Assembly: GCF_900890425.1 (NCBI RefSeq)
Contig: NZ_CAAHFG010000005.1
Location: forward strand, 248,001 to 312,000
Direction of reading: 5' to 3'
Source of the DNA: Pontiella desulfatans
GTDB taxonomy: Bacteria > Verrucomicrobiota > Kiritimatiellia > Kiritimatiellales > Pontiellaceae
DNA: 64,000 bases
Part shown: in pieces, positions 33,359-42,952 of the stretch
Layout: each line of letters opens with the position of its first letter
Position numbering within the stretch: position 1 is the stretch's first letter
The notes under the pieces: generated by a model
The model's input: the letters and a program-made list of their open reading frames with translations, nothing else
Told to the model about the DNA's origin: nothing
The model's database searches: none
Position numbers and translations under genes: made by a program

Positions 33359-34494
33359 AAATCGAAACGGTAGAGGTCTTCCCGCTCGAATATCCAACCA
33401 AGGGCTACTTTAAGTTTTTCACCACGCCGCTCGGCCATTCCGGCCGCCCGGCGGTGATGATCAAGTTGACGACGGCTGACGGGCTGGTCGGTTGGGGGCA
33501 GGCGGTGCCCATTGCAACATGGTGTTCGGAAACATTGGAAGCTTCGGTCATTGCCCTGAAAAACTATTATGCACCGTCGCTGATCGGGCAGGAGATCGAA
33601 ACCATTGCCGATGCCCACCTGATCATGGAAAAGGCGATCCGCCCCGAATTTTCCACCAGCATGCCGTTGACGCGCGCCGGGATCGACATGGCGCTGCACG
33701 ACCTCTTCGGCAAGGCGCAGGGCCAATCGTTGGCCGAACTGTGGGGGCGTCCGCGCCGCGGCAGGATGGAGTTAAGTTGGACGGTCAATGTGACCTCGCT
33801 CGACGGTGTCGGGGAATCGGTCAACGCAGGCAAGCGCTTGGGCTACCGCCACTTCAACGTCAAGGTTGCCCCCGATCCCGTGTTCGACCTCGAGGTGGTG
33901 AAAATGGTGCGCGATGCCGCGCCCGACGGTTTCTTGTGGACCGATGCGAATACGGCCTACACGGTCGACGACGCCTTGTCGGTTGCGCCCAAACTGGCCG
34001 ACCTCGGCGTACAGGTTTTTGAATCCCCGCTGCCGCCCAACCGCATTAGCGGCTATCAGGCGCTGAAGAAACAGGGGGCACTGGATGTCTACATGGATGA
34101 GGGCGTTGTCAGCCCCGTCGAGTTGGAGGAGTTCATCAAACTCGGCATGCTCGACGGCATGGCGATGAAGCCCTCGCGCTGCGGGGGGCTGACCTCCAAC
34201 AAGCGGCAGATCGAACTCTGCATGGAGCACGGCCTCAAGTGGGTGGGCAGTGGCCTGTGCGATCCCGACCTCTCGCTCGGCGCGGCGCTCTCTCTCTACG
34301 ATGCCTTCGGCCTGCCCGAAGCCGCGGCGCTCAACGGCCCGCAGTTCCTCGATGCCTCGGTGCTCAAGAATCCCGTCGTGATCGAAAACGCGGTCGCCGA
34401 AGTTCCCGACGGCCCCGGCCTGGGACTGGAAGTGGACGAAGAAAAACTAAATGCCCTGTCTGCCGAAACGGCGGAGAGGTGGGGATTGAAGTAG
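33355..34494 (+). CDS. Enolase-superfamily (mandelate racemase-like) dehydratase or cycloisomerase
   Basis: TTG 33355 overlaps the previous stop (TTGA) and has GGAG upstream, giving 379 residues. KIETVEVFPLEYPTKGYF is the capping-domain start. The barrel has HFNVKVA where the superfamily has KxK (first Lys replaced by Asn, catalytic Lys kept). The metal ligands are Asp in LWTDANTAY, Glu in QVFESPLP and Asp-Glu in VYMDEG. Lys in MAMKPSRCGG sits where MLE-type enzymes have a catalytic residue. Family members dehydrate sugar acids or isomerise their lactones; a 3,6-anhydro-galactonate cycloisomerase role would fit the galactan setting but is inferred. The stop codon is supplied by the repeat at 34491. 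Confidence 0.85.
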   Translation: MKIETVEVFPLEYPTKGYFKFFTTPLGHSGRPAVMIKLTTADGLVGWGQAVPIATWCSETLEASVIALKNYYAPSLIGQEIETIADAHLIMEKAIRPEFSTSMPLTRAGIDMALHDLFGKAQGQSLAELWGRPRRGRMELSWTVNVTSLDGVGESVNAGKRLGYRHFNVKVAPDPVFDLEVVKMVRDAAPDGFLWTDANTAYTVDDALSVAPKLADLGVQVFESPLPPNRISGYQALKKQGALDVYMDEGVVSPVELEEFIKLGMLDGMAMKPSRCGGLTSNKRQIELCMEHGLKWVGSGLCDPDLSLGAALSLYDAFGLPEAAALNGPQFLDASVLKNPVVIENAVAEVPDGPGLGLEVDEEKLNALSAETAERWGLK

Positions 34495-34553
34495 CTCGCA
34501 TATCCGATGCGAGTTGTTGCAGGCAGGGAACGCGGATCGGATATCCGCGCCAC
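34491..34553. repeat. Twin-hairpin repeat copy 4, overlapping a stop codon
   Basis: It begins GTAGCTCGCATATCCGATG and ends GGATATCCGCGCCAC. Loops ATCCG and CGGAT are complementary. The TAG of the upstream gene (34492-34494) lies in the first bases of the repeat. Confidence 0.92.
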
Positions 34554-34570
34554 GAAAAAGGATGGATTGA

Positions 34571-35542
34571 ATGGAAGTGTCACCCTCGGTTTATGAACAT
34601 GCCGCTCGATTGATCGGGCGCACGCCGTGGGAGGTGTCGCGCGAGGGCGAGCTGGTTTTTCAGGCGCATGCGGCGGCCTATGAATTCTACCGGCATGCGC
34701 CGGTCATGCCGGGCATCGATATCTACAACCTGGAGCCGGAAGCCTATGGCGCGGTGGTATCGGAACCATCGGGGCACAATATTCCCGCCATCGGAACCCA
34801 TCCATTGGAGTGCGTTGCGGATCTTTTGCAATTGGCGCCCTTGAACCCGGAAACGGACGGACGGATTCCGATGCAGATCGAGGTGGCGCGGTGGTTGAAG
34901 GACCGCTTTCCCGAAGCCGACATCCGGGTGCCGGTGAGCGGCCCCTTTTCCATTGCCAGCAACCTGGTGGGTTTCAACAACCTGCTGCTGGAGGCGGCGC
35001 TGGAGCCGGCGCTGGTGGCCAAGGCGATGCTGCATCTGGTGGATGGACAGGTGGCCTTTGCCCGGGGCATCAAAGAGGCCGGCGTGGATGTGGCCTTCTT
35101 CGAATCGGCCGCCTGCCCGCCGATGCTCTCGCCCGATCAATTCCGCGCCATCGAGCTTCCCGCGTTGCAGGAAACCATGCGCCGCATCAGCGAGGTGACC
35201 GGCACTCCCGTGCCCTGCATCATCGGCGGCAACACCGCGCCGATTGTCGATGCCATGCTCGAAACGGGCACGGGCTATCTGATTGCTCCGTTTGAAACCG
35301 ACCAGGAGCTTTTCCTACAGCGCGTCGCGCAGCGCGAGGATGTTCGCATCCGCGTCAACATCGACCTGCGGCTCGTGGCATCGGGCTCCCATGCCGAGAT
35401 CGAGGCCGAGGCCGACCGGGTATTGGCGCTTATCGGCGACCGGCCCAATGTTTGTCTGGGTACGGGGGCATTGCCCTACGAAACCGAGCCGGACAATGTG
35501 ATTCACTTAATGGACTATGTTGGGAGAGTGGCAGGTGGCTAG
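34571..35542 (+). CDS. Uroporphyrinogen-decarboxylase-family (MtaA/URO-D-like) protein
   Basis: A 323-residue cytoplasmic protein with the URO-D barrel pattern: RVPVSGPFSIASNLVGFNN, AGVDVAFFESAA, PVPCIIGGNTAPIVDAMLE and GTGALPYETEPDNV. The early PxxDIYNLEPEA stretch and the absence of a haem biosynthesis neighbour point to the corrinoid methyltransferase branch (MtaA/CmuA-like) rather than HemE. It lies between the enolase-type gene and the symporter, so it belongs to sugar use. Removal of a methyl group from an O-methylated sugar is a possible role, unproven. Its actual substrate is unknown. Confidence 0.72.
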   Translation: MEVSPSVYEHAARLIGRTPWEVSREGELVFQAHAAAYEFYRHAPVMPGIDIYNLEPEAYGAVVSEPSGHNIPAIGTHPLECVADLLQLAPLNPETDGRIPMQIEVARWLKDRFPEADIRVPVSGPFSIASNLVGFNNLLLEAALEPALVAKAMLHLVDGQVAFARGIKEAGVDVAFFESAACPPMLSPDQFRAIELPALQETMRRISEVTGTPVPCIIGGNTAPIVDAMLETGTGYLIAPFETDQELFLQRVAQREDVRIRVNIDLRLVASGSHAEIEAEADRVLALIGDRPNVCLGTGALPYETEPDNVIHLMDYVGRVAGG

Positions 35543-35587
35543 GGGATTCCCTTGCCACCCGCCACTCGACACTATGGGAGTTGAACG

Positions 35588-37234
35588 ATGTTTTTAGGTT
35601 TGGACATTATTATTTGGATCATTCTGGTGGTCTACTTTGCCGGCATGCTGCTGATGGGGTGGTGGAGCAAAAAAAGCGCCGGTTCGCAGGAAGGCTACCT
35701 GCTGGGCAATCGCCAGTTCGGGATTTGGATGATGATCATGCACGCCTTCGGCGCCGGTACCAATCCGGGCGACGCCGCAGGGGTGGTGACCAAAACCACC
35801 GCCACCGGCGCTTCGGGCATCTGGGTGTCGTGGATGTGGCTGTTCGGCACGCCGTTCTACTGGTTGATCGCGCCGGTCATCCGGCGCATGCGCTGCCTGA
35901 CGATGGCCGACTTTTTCGAGGAGCGCTTCGGCAAGGCTTCGAGCGTGCTTTATATTTTCGTGGCCAGCACCGGCATGGCGATCTGCCTGGCGTCGGTCAT
36001 GCTCGCCACCGTCCGCACCGTGCAGGGCATGATGGGCAAGCCGGGCGATCCCTGGTTCTTCGGCATCCTTCTCGTCACCACCATCACCTTCATGGTCTAT
36101 GGCTATTGGGGCGGTATTGTTGCCGCGGTGCGTACCGACATGGTGCAGGGCATCATGATTATTGTCCTCTCCATTCTTGCCGTACCCGCCGCCTTCAAGC
36201 TCGAGGAGGTCGCCGGGTTTGGTGGCATGCTCGAAACCTTGAGAAGCACCGACCCAAGCCTGCTAAGCCTCTTTGATCCAAAGTCGTTCCAGCTGAGCAG
36301 TGTGATCCTGCTGTGCATCAGCGCACCGCTCACCGCGCTGGCCCTGCCGCACCTCGTTAGTGTTTGCGGAGCCGGCAAGACGGAATGGGAGGGCCGCATG
36401 GGCTTCACCTGCGGCAACATGCTCAAGCGCATCTGCACCTTGGGGTGGTCGGTGCTCGGTCTTGCCTGGCTGGCCTATCTCATTAAATCCGGTTCGCCCA
36501 TCAATCCGGAAACCGCTTTTGGCGACTCCATCCGCGCGCTGCTCTCCCCGCCGCTGCAAGGGCTTATGCTCGCCTGCGTCATGGCCGCCGCCATGTCGTC
36601 GGGCGATGCGTTCCAGGTCACCGTGGCTGGATTGTTTTCGCAGAACATCTACAAGACCTTCATCAATCCCAAGGCCGAGGACAAGCAGCTGCTGGGCGTT
36701 ACCAAGATCACGGGCCTGATCATCGTGATGGTCTCGCTGGTCATTGCCATCCTGATGCGCAAGAGCATGGTGAAGGCGATCCTCGACTATTTCAACATTC
36801 TCGGCCTCGTCGGCATTTCAGTGGCCATGGGCATGGTCTGGCGGCGCATGAACACCACCGGCATGTTTGCCTGCACGCTCTCGGCCATTTCGATCTTCGT
36901 CGTCTGTCGCTACGCGCTCGACCTTCCGCGCAATTTCACCGTGGGCCTGCCGCTGCTGGCCGGCATCCTTGGCGGTATCGTCGGCAGCCTTGCCACCCCG
37001 CCGCCGGAAAAGGAAAAGTCCGATGCCTTCTACCGAAAAATCTGCACCCCCATCGGCCAGGAGCATAAGCTGGGCCTCTCGCTCGATGAAGCCGTTCCCG
37101 AATCGGAGCGCCTCTGCACCGCCGCCGGCCTCTTCATCCTGAAACCCTCCCGCCAGACCTGGGGCGGTTTCCTTTTTTTCCTGACCGCCAGCTTTGCCTG
37201 CGTCCTTCTGATGGTTGTTCTGCTGAAGGTATAA
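35588..37234 (+). CDS. Sodium/solute symporter (SSS family)
   Basis: A 548-residue membrane protein with about 13-14 hydrophobic helices, starting IIIWIILVVYFAGMLLMGWW and continuing with SQEGYLLGNRQFGIWMM, the usual SSS TM1-TM2 region. MADFFEERFGK is another family mark. SSS transporters use the sodium gradient to bring in sugars, amino acids or vitamins. It closes the operon that begins with the barrel protein at 31228 and has no nearby TonB-type partner, so it is the best candidate here for uptake of the released mono- or oligosaccharide. Confidence 0.9.
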   Translation: MFLGLDIIIWIILVVYFAGMLLMGWWSKKSAGSQEGYLLGNRQFGIWMMIMHAFGAGTNPGDAAGVVTKTTATGASGIWVSWMWLFGTPFYWLIAPVIRRMRCLTMADFFEERFGKASSVLYIFVASTGMAICLASVMLATVRTVQGMMGKPGDPWFFGILLVTTITFMVYGYWGGIVAAVRTDMVQGIMIIVLSILAVPAAFKLEEVAGFGGMLETLRSTDPSLLSLFDPKSFQLSSVILLCISAPLTALALPHLVSVCGAGKTEWEGRMGFTCGNMLKRICTLGWSVLGLAWLAYLIKSGSPINPETAFGDSIRALLSPPLQGLMLACVMAAAMSSGDAFQVTVAGLFSQNIYKTFINPKAEDKQLLGVTKITGLIIVMVSLVIAILMRKSMVKAILDYFNILGLVGISVAMGMVWRRMNTTGMFACTLSAISIFVVCRYALDLPRNFTVGLPLLAGILGGIVGSLATPPPEKEKSDAFYRKICTPIGQEHKLGLSLDEAVPESERLCTAAGLFILKPSRQTWGGFLFFLTASFACVLLMVVLLKV

Positions 37235-37546
37235 AGCACGAAGCGCCAGCACCGATGCCGCTCTTCCGGTGGTACATGCGCTGCTAAATTTGCCGGAACG
37301 AGCGGGCAACCCTCTCCGCATGAGGGCGGCTTAGCGTCTTCAGCTTGCCGTGTTTTCGAACCATTGGTTCCTTGCCTGCGCCACGCATCTCGCGACGGCC
37401 GTCGTGAGATGCGTGGCATGGCTGGGGAGGTGGTGCTTATGGCTGGCATGGCAATAATCCGCACATGATTTACGCAATGTCATGTTTCATGCGTCCGGTG
37501 GTCTAGGGTATAACTCGTCCTTCAATTTATAGCCGAGGAACGATAC
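37235..37546. other. Gene-free gap after the symporter
   Basis: It holds the strong hairpin at 37380-37417 and, near the right end, AGGGTATAACT that could be a promoter -10 for the GH2 gene, plus GAGGAA as ribosome site at 37533-37538. Nothing else is seen. Confidence 0.6.
37380..37417. terminator. Strong hairpin, probable terminator of the sugar operon
   Basis: GCCACGCATCTC and GAGATGCGTGGC pair perfectly, extended by CGAC/GTCG around one mismatch. No T-run follows, so termination may need Rho or the stem may protect mRNA ends. Confidence 0.55.
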
Positions 37547-40500
37547 ATGAAAAGGACGACGATTTTGGCCTTGCTGGGCTTGGCGCTTGGGGCGCAGGCC
37601 GGGCGTGAGCGGATGGATTTCGACTTGGGTTGGAAATTTGCGTTGGGCGATCGTGCCGGCGCGGAAGCGGTCGGTTACGACGATGCCTCGTGGCGTATGC
37701 TGAACCTGCCGCACGACTGGAGCATCGAGGGCGAATACGACGAAAGCAACCCGATGGGCGACACCTGCGGCTACCTGCCGGCCGGCATTGGATGGTACCG
37801 CAAGACCATCGCCGTGGATCCGGCCTGGAAAGGCCGGCATGTCGAGATTGCGTTCGACGGCGTGTTCATGAACAGCACCGTCTGGGCCAACGGAAAGAAG
37901 CTGGGCGACCGCCCATACGGCTGGATCTCCTTCGCCTACGATGTCAGCGAGGTGATCGGGGAATCGGACTCGATCACCTTCGCGGTGCGGGTGGACAACG
38001 ACAAGCAGCCGTCCGCGCGCTGGTACACCGGCAGCGGGATCTATGCCCACACCTGGCTCGACGTTAAGGAAAAAGTGCATGTCCAGCGCGACGGAATTTT
38101 TATCCGCACCCAAGGCGACACCGTTGAAGTCGATACCGAAGTGGTCAACGGCTGCGAGAAGATGGGAAAGATGGAGATTCGCACCTCGATCATTGATCCA
38201 TCGAACACCGTGATTGCCAACGTGCAGGCCGAGTTGGATGTCCCCTGTGGGGAAACCGGCGTTTCCAAGCAAAAGATTGCGCTTTCAAACCCGGCGCGCT
38301 GGTCGGTTGAGCATCCCGTGCTCTACACCGCCATGAGCGAGGTTTTCATTAACGGGGTCCTTGTGGATTGCGTAACGACCCGCTTCGGTGTGCGCGATGT
38401 TGAATGGAATCCGAAGACCGGCCTGTGGATCAACGGCAAGAACGTCAAGTTGCAGGGCGTCTGCAACCATCAGGACGCCGGCGCGCTGGGGGCCGCGGTG
38501 CCGGACAAGATCCTGCGCTTCCGCATCGGGCAGTTGAAGGCGATGGGTTGCAACGCCATCCGCACCGCGCACAATCCGCAAACGCCGGTCTTCTACGAAA
38601 TCTGCGACGAGCTGGGCATGCTGGTGATGGACGAGATTTTCGACGGGTGGAAGCGCAAGGCCTTCGAGGACTATGGGGCGCACGCCTTCGATGAATGGTG
38701 GGAACGCGACGTCACCGACTGGATCCGGCGCGACCGCAACCATCCTTCGATCGTCATCTATAGCGTCGGCAACGAAACCCATGGCGATGTTGCGCCCGAG
38801 CTGGTGGCCAAGTGCCACGAGCACGATCCAACCCGACCGGTCACCTCCGGCCACTCCAATTCGGAAGACATGGATATCGTTGGCGTGAACGGCCACAGCG
38901 AAAAGATGGGCTGGTTCGACGAGATTGGCGACCGTACCTGGATCGGAACCGAGAACACCCACACCTGGCAGGTGCGCGGCTTCTACCGCACCAAGACCTG
39001 GTTCCGCGACGGCTTCCCGAACGCCAAGCAAAAACCCTATCCGTGCCCCGACCTCACCGACGAGGAAATCTTTACCTACGACTGGATCATCGATGCCGAC
39101 CGCTCAAACCGGAAACAGATCTTCAACTCCAGTTATGACAACGCGATGGTGCGCCTGACCGCCCGGCAAAACATCGAGCAGATCCGCGACAACCCGAACT
39201 ATGCCGGCTCCTTCCGCTGGACGGGCTACGACTATATCGGCGAGGCCGGCTATGTGCATGGCGGCTGGCCCTTTAAATCGTTCATGGGGGGCGCGATCGA
39301 CATGGCCAACTTCGAGAAGGATCTTTACTACCTCTACCAAAGCCAGTGGACGGACAAACCGATGGTTCACATGCTTCCGCACTGGACGCACCCGTCCATG
39401 AAGCAAGGTACGCTCGTTCCGGTGCAGGTCTATTCCAATTGCGACCAGGTGCAACTGTTCGTCAATGGCAAAGGGCTCGATAAGCAGGCGCCCGGCACAG
39501 CCTGGGACAAGATGCAGTGCCAGTGGATGGTGCCGTGGCAGCCGGGCGAGCTGAAGGCCGTCGGTACGAAAGACGGAAAGCGATTTGAAGAGACGATTCG
39601 CACCGCCGGCGCACCGGCGAAGATTGCCCTTTCCGTCGATGGCGAGCCGCTGGCCACCCAGGGCAAAGACATTGTTCAGGTTCGCGTCACCACGCAGGAC
39701 AAGGATGGCGAATTCTATCCCTACGGCGAAAACCGCACCTGGTTCCATGTGGTTGGCGCCGGTCGCATCAAGGCGCTCGACAACGGTAGCCCGGTGGACG
39801 TCGAGCCGCACTTCGGCACCGACAACCGCATTGCCTTCTACGGCCTTACCCGTGCCTACATCGAATCGACCGGCGAGGGCGATGTCGCGTTGCTGGCCAG
39901 CTGCATCCTCGGCGAAAAGAAACTGGTTTATTCCGATCGGGTGAGCATCGATGCCCGGTTGCTGGCATTGCGCGGCGCGTTGCCGAAGCCGAAGGTTGAA
40001 ATCTTTTACACGACCGATCAGTCGGAACCGACCGATCAATCGACTCCCTACACCGGTGCGTTCAAGGTTGAGCCGGGCACCACGGTCAAGGCGCTGGTGG
40101 TGCTCAACGGCCAGCTGGTTCAGCGGCTGGAGGAACGCTTTGCCGCCGACGAAGGTTTCATCTGGGAAGGGGGCGGCCAGCCTTCGGGCACCCCGCCCGG
40201 CGAACAGGCCGAGACGGCCGCCTTCAAGGGGGCGGAGGTTATGGGCAACGGCGAATATTTCCGGGGCAAGGGGTTTCTGCGCTTCGGCAAGGATAAGGGG
40301 GCCTATGTCGAGTGGTATCAGGAAAACGATGGCGGCGCCGGCGAGGCCGACCTGTCGATCCGCTATGGCGGAAAGATCAAGACCGAAAAAGGCCACTTGG
40401 TGAAGGTCACGGTGAACGGCGCGGTTGCGCACGAAGAACTCCTGCTGCCGAACACCCGAAACCCGGGGCGCGAATGGGCAAAGATCACGGTACCGATCCA

Positions 40501-40582
40501 GATGGGCCGCGGCGCAAACACCATCCGCATCGAACCGCTCTCCGGCGGCGGCCTCTGCATCGACGAAATCCTGGTTCGCTAG
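37547..40582 (+). CDS. Exported multidomain GH2 beta-galactosidase-like enzyme
   Basis: A 1011-residue GH2 enzyme with signal peptide MKRTTILALLGLALGAQA. The sandwich domain (NLPHDWSIEGEYDESNPMG) is followed by the immunoglobulin-like and barrel domains. Acid/base Glu is about 410 (YSVGNETHGD) and nucleophile Glu about 469 (WIGTENTHTW). After the barrel come DUF4982-like and Ig-like regions (QVYSNCDQVQLFVNGK, IVQVRVTTQDKDG), a chitobiase C-terminal-like stretch (PKPKVEIFYTTDQSEP) and a carbohydrate-binding-type beta-sandwich at the end. It begins a set with the next two genes, 3 bp and about 27 bp apart. It probably removes beta-galactose from desulfated oligosaccharides outside the cytoplasm. 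Confidence 0.92.
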   Translation: MKRTTILALLGLALGAQAGRERMDFDLGWKFALGDRAGAEAVGYDDASWRMLNLPHDWSIEGEYDESNPMGDTCGYLPAGIGWYRKTIAVDPAWKGRHVEIAFDGVFMNSTVWANGKKLGDRPYGWISFAYDVSEVIGESDSITFAVRVDNDKQPSARWYTGSGIYAHTWLDVKEKVHVQRDGIFIRTQGDTVEVDTEVVNGCEKMGKMEIRTSIIDPSNTVIANVQAELDVPCGETGVSKQKIALSNPARWSVEHPVLYTAMSEVFINGVLVDCVTTRFGVRDVEWNPKTGLWINGKNVKLQGVCNHQDAGALGAAVPDKILRFRIGQLKAMGCNAIRTAHNPQTPVFYEICDELGMLVMDEIFDGWKRKAFEDYGAHAFDEWWERDVTDWIRRDRNHPSIVIYSVGNETHGDVAPELVAKCHEHDPTRPVTSGHSNSEDMDIVGVNGHSEKMGWFDEIGDRTWIGTENTHTWQVRGFYRTKTWFRDGFPNAKQKPYPCPDLTDEEIFTYDWIIDADRSNRKQIFNSSYDNAMVRLTARQNIEQIRDNPNYAGSFRWTGYDYIGEAGYVHGGWPFKSFMGGAIDMANFEKDLYYLYQSQWTDKPMVHMLPHWTHPSMKQGTLVPVQVYSNCDQVQLFVNGKGLDKQAPGTAWDKMQCQWMVPWQPGELKAVGTKDGKRFEETIRTAGAPAKIALSVDGEPLATQGKDIVQVRVTTQDKDGEFYPYGENRTWFHVVGAGRIKALDNGSPVDVEPHFGTDNRIAFYGLTRAYIESTGEGDVALLASCILGEKKLVYSDRVSIDARLLALRGALPKPKVEIFYTTDQSEPTDQSTPYTGAFKVEPGTTVKALVVLNGQLVQRLEERFAADEGFIWEGGGQPSGTPPGEQAETAAFKGAEVMGNGEYFRGKGFLRFGKDKGAYVEWYQENDGGAGEADLSIRYGGKIKTEKGHLVKVTVNGAVAHEELLLPNTRNPGREWAKITVPIQMGRGANTIRIEPLSGGGLCIDEILVR

Positions 40583-40585
40583 CAA

Positions 40586-42925
40586 ATGAAGATGACTCTA
40601 CATCGACGGAATTTTATTGGTGGCCTGGTGGTTGGCGGGACGGTGCTGCCCCGGTTGGGCATGGCCAACGAGGCCGAATGGAAGCATCTGGTTCAGCGGC
40701 TTGCGGCGAAGAAGGAGCGGCTCGCGTCAATGATCGACGAAGCGCAGCGCAAGCAACTGTGCATCGATTATGCGGAAACCTCGTTCAACGTGATTACGCT
40801 ATTCCAGCAGGCGGCGCAGCACGACCATGACCACATGGACCGGGTGCGCGAAATCTTCAAGACGTATGGCCGCTACCCGAAAATCGATCCCGTCCACACG
40901 GAGCGCCTGCCGCTGACCGAGTTGGAGGGGTGCATCGACGTGGCCGAAAGCGCGATGGCCGAACTCGAACTGCAGCTTGCGCGGAAGGCGCGGCCGGCCG
41001 CTCCGCCGGATCTGGGCCAAGGCCAAATGGAACTGGCGCCGTTTGCCTACAGGTTGGATGGCAAACCCGTGTTTCCCAGCTCGCTGGTTTGGGCGCCGGA
41101 AACCGACATCCATCGGCAGGCGTTCGGCCACATGGGCGGCGGCTATCTGCAGATTTCCCAGCTGGAACCGGATGGAACCCCCGACCCGCGCAATCTGCAG
41201 CGTTCGATTGAACGCACCCGGGAGCAGGTTGAAAAGAACGTGGCGCCGATCGTCTATCTGATGGGGCACTCCCCCGGCAAATGGCAGCAGGAAAAGCATC
41301 CGGAAATCCTGCACGGCGGCCGCAACTTTACCCAGTACGACATCGACAGCCCGTTGGTCCGCGGTTGGATCAAGAACCTGTGCGAGGGCATGCTGCCGGC
41401 ATTGTCCAAGGCCTGCGGCGACCAGCCGATGATGCACCTCGTGGCGAACGAGCCGCACTTTGCCACGGCCAAGGGCGGGTGGAAGGCCTCGAATGGTCTC
41501 TCGGATATCACTCTCGAAAAGTTCCACCGCTGGCTGGAGGCGAAGTATGAAAGCATTGCCGCGCTGAACCAGGTTTATGGAACCTCCCATTCCGGGTGGG
41601 ACGAGGTGTTGTTCCACAACCAGCCGGTTGGGAATCGGCAGATCGATCCGAGGCTGCGCGGCACCCCGGTCTGGTACGACTGGAACCGCTTCAACCAGGA
41701 ACGGGTGAGCGATTGGTTCACCTATCTAAAGGAACAAAGCCAAGCCAACGACGCCGGGCGCAAGGCGCCGATGTCGATCAAGATGCTCGGCTTCACCCTC
41801 TCGCGCAACACGCGCGACGGCGGTATGGATATTGAATATCTCACCAAGCTGCAGGATGTGATGGGCGCCGATCTGCGCGTCGCCCCCAGCGGTGCCCAGT
41901 TTTTCGGCAAGCACGAAGAGGGGATGGATCCGGAAACGGGGTGGCAAGCGCACTATGCCTACGACTGGAGCGAACAGTCGATGTATCTCGATTTCTCGAA
42001 ATCGCTCTGTCCGGAAAAGGTCTTCTACGATTCCGAGTGGCACGGCTTCGGCGCGGTGAGCTGGCGACACTTCGGCATGGGCCGCGCCTATGTGCGCTCC
42101 GCGCTTTGGCTGGCGTTCACCCATGGCATGGGCGTCATCAAACCGTGGCTGTGGGGGCGCGGCGAGGACGGTGCCTTGAGCTCCAAGACCGACCATGTCG
42201 GCGAGCTTGCCACACAGCCCATTGCAGTCGATGCCTTCGGCCGCACCATGAAGGAACTCAATGCGCATGCGGAGCATGTGGTTGCCCTGGTGCCGGCGCG
42301 GCGCGATTTCCTGATCTATTATTGCGAGGAATCCGCCATCCAGGATGAAGGCTACACGGCCGGATTCAAGGAACTCTACGAGGCGCTCAAACTGCTGAAT
42401 CTCAACGTGGGGTTCACCACCCCGAACGAGATGGGCCGGTTGGATGCCGCAACACAAACCGTGCTCGTCCCGCCCACGCCGTTTATTTCCACCAATAGCC
42501 TTGAACGGCTAAAGGCGTTCAAGGGGCGGGTGGTGCTGGTTGGCGAAAGCTTCGGTAAAAACGAAGTGGGGGCGCCGCGCGCCGCCGGGGGCATTCCTGC
42601 GCCGTTTGCAACCCTGAAGCACGACCACTCCTTTGCGCTGGTGCAACCCCTGGAGACCGTGCTGTCCCCTGTTGCGCCGAAGCCCTTGGTTGCGGTTGCC
42701 GTAACCGACAAGGGCGGACGCAAGGCCGTGGGGGTGGCCATGGGCCAAGCGACGGATGCGAAGAGCGGAAACATGTTGCTCGTGCTCAACAACCTCGGCA
42801 AGGATCCCCGCGTCGTCTCGATTGATCCGGATCTAAAGGTTGCCGATTTGATCCACCACCGTAAAATACAGAACCGCATTAAACTCCAACCGTGCGATGT
42901 GCGGTTGCTGATGGTGGCGATGTAG
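40586..42925 (+). CDS. GH42-like (clan GH-A) glycosidase with Tat-like leader
   Basis: A 779-residue protein starting 3 bp after the GH2 stop, with a twin-arginine-like leader (LHRRNFIGGLVVGGTVLP). Residues about 20-130 are helical. The central barrel has HLVANEPHFATAKGGW, where Asn-Glu-Pro fits a GH-A acid/base, and KVFYDSEWHGFG, where Glu fits the nucleophile. The later VALVPARRDFLIYYCEES region looks like the GH42 trimerisation domain. The nearest families I can recall are GH42 and GH167-type beta-galactosidases active on galactans; the exact family is not settled. It likely works with the upstream GH2 enzyme on the same oligosaccharides. Confidence 0.65.
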   Translation: MKMTLHRRNFIGGLVVGGTVLPRLGMANEAEWKHLVQRLAAKKERLASMIDEAQRKQLCIDYAETSFNVITLFQQAAQHDHDHMDRVREIFKTYGRYPKIDPVHTERLPLTELEGCIDVAESAMAELELQLARKARPAAPPDLGQGQMELAPFAYRLDGKPVFPSSLVWAPETDIHRQAFGHMGGGYLQISQLEPDGTPDPRNLQRSIERTREQVEKNVAPIVYLMGHSPGKWQQEKHPEILHGGRNFTQYDIDSPLVRGWIKNLCEGMLPALSKACGDQPMMHLVANEPHFATAKGGWKASNGLSDITLEKFHRWLEAKYESIAALNQVYGTSHSGWDEVLFHNQPVGNRQIDPRLRGTPVWYDWNRFNQERVSDWFTYLKEQSQANDAGRKAPMSIKMLGFTLSRNTRDGGMDIEYLTKLQDVMGADLRVAPSGAQFFGKHEEGMDPETGWQAHYAYDWSEQSMYLDFSKSLCPEKVFYDSEWHGFGAVSWRHFGMGRAYVRSALWLAFTHGMGVIKPWLWGRGEDGALSSKTDHVGELATQPIAVDAFGRTMKELNAHAEHVVALVPARRDFLIYYCEESAIQDEGYTAGFKELYEALKLLNLNVGFTTPNEMGRLDAATQTVLVPPTPFISTNSLERLKAFKGRVVLVGESFGKNEVGAPRAAGGIPAPFATLKHDHSFALVQPLETVLSPVAPKPLVAVAVTDKGGRKAVGVAMGQATDAKSGNMLLVLNNLGKDPRVVSIDPDLKVADLIHHRKIQNRIKLQPCDVRLLMVAM

Positions 42926-42952
42926 CACGGTTTAAATGGGAAAGGAAACGTG

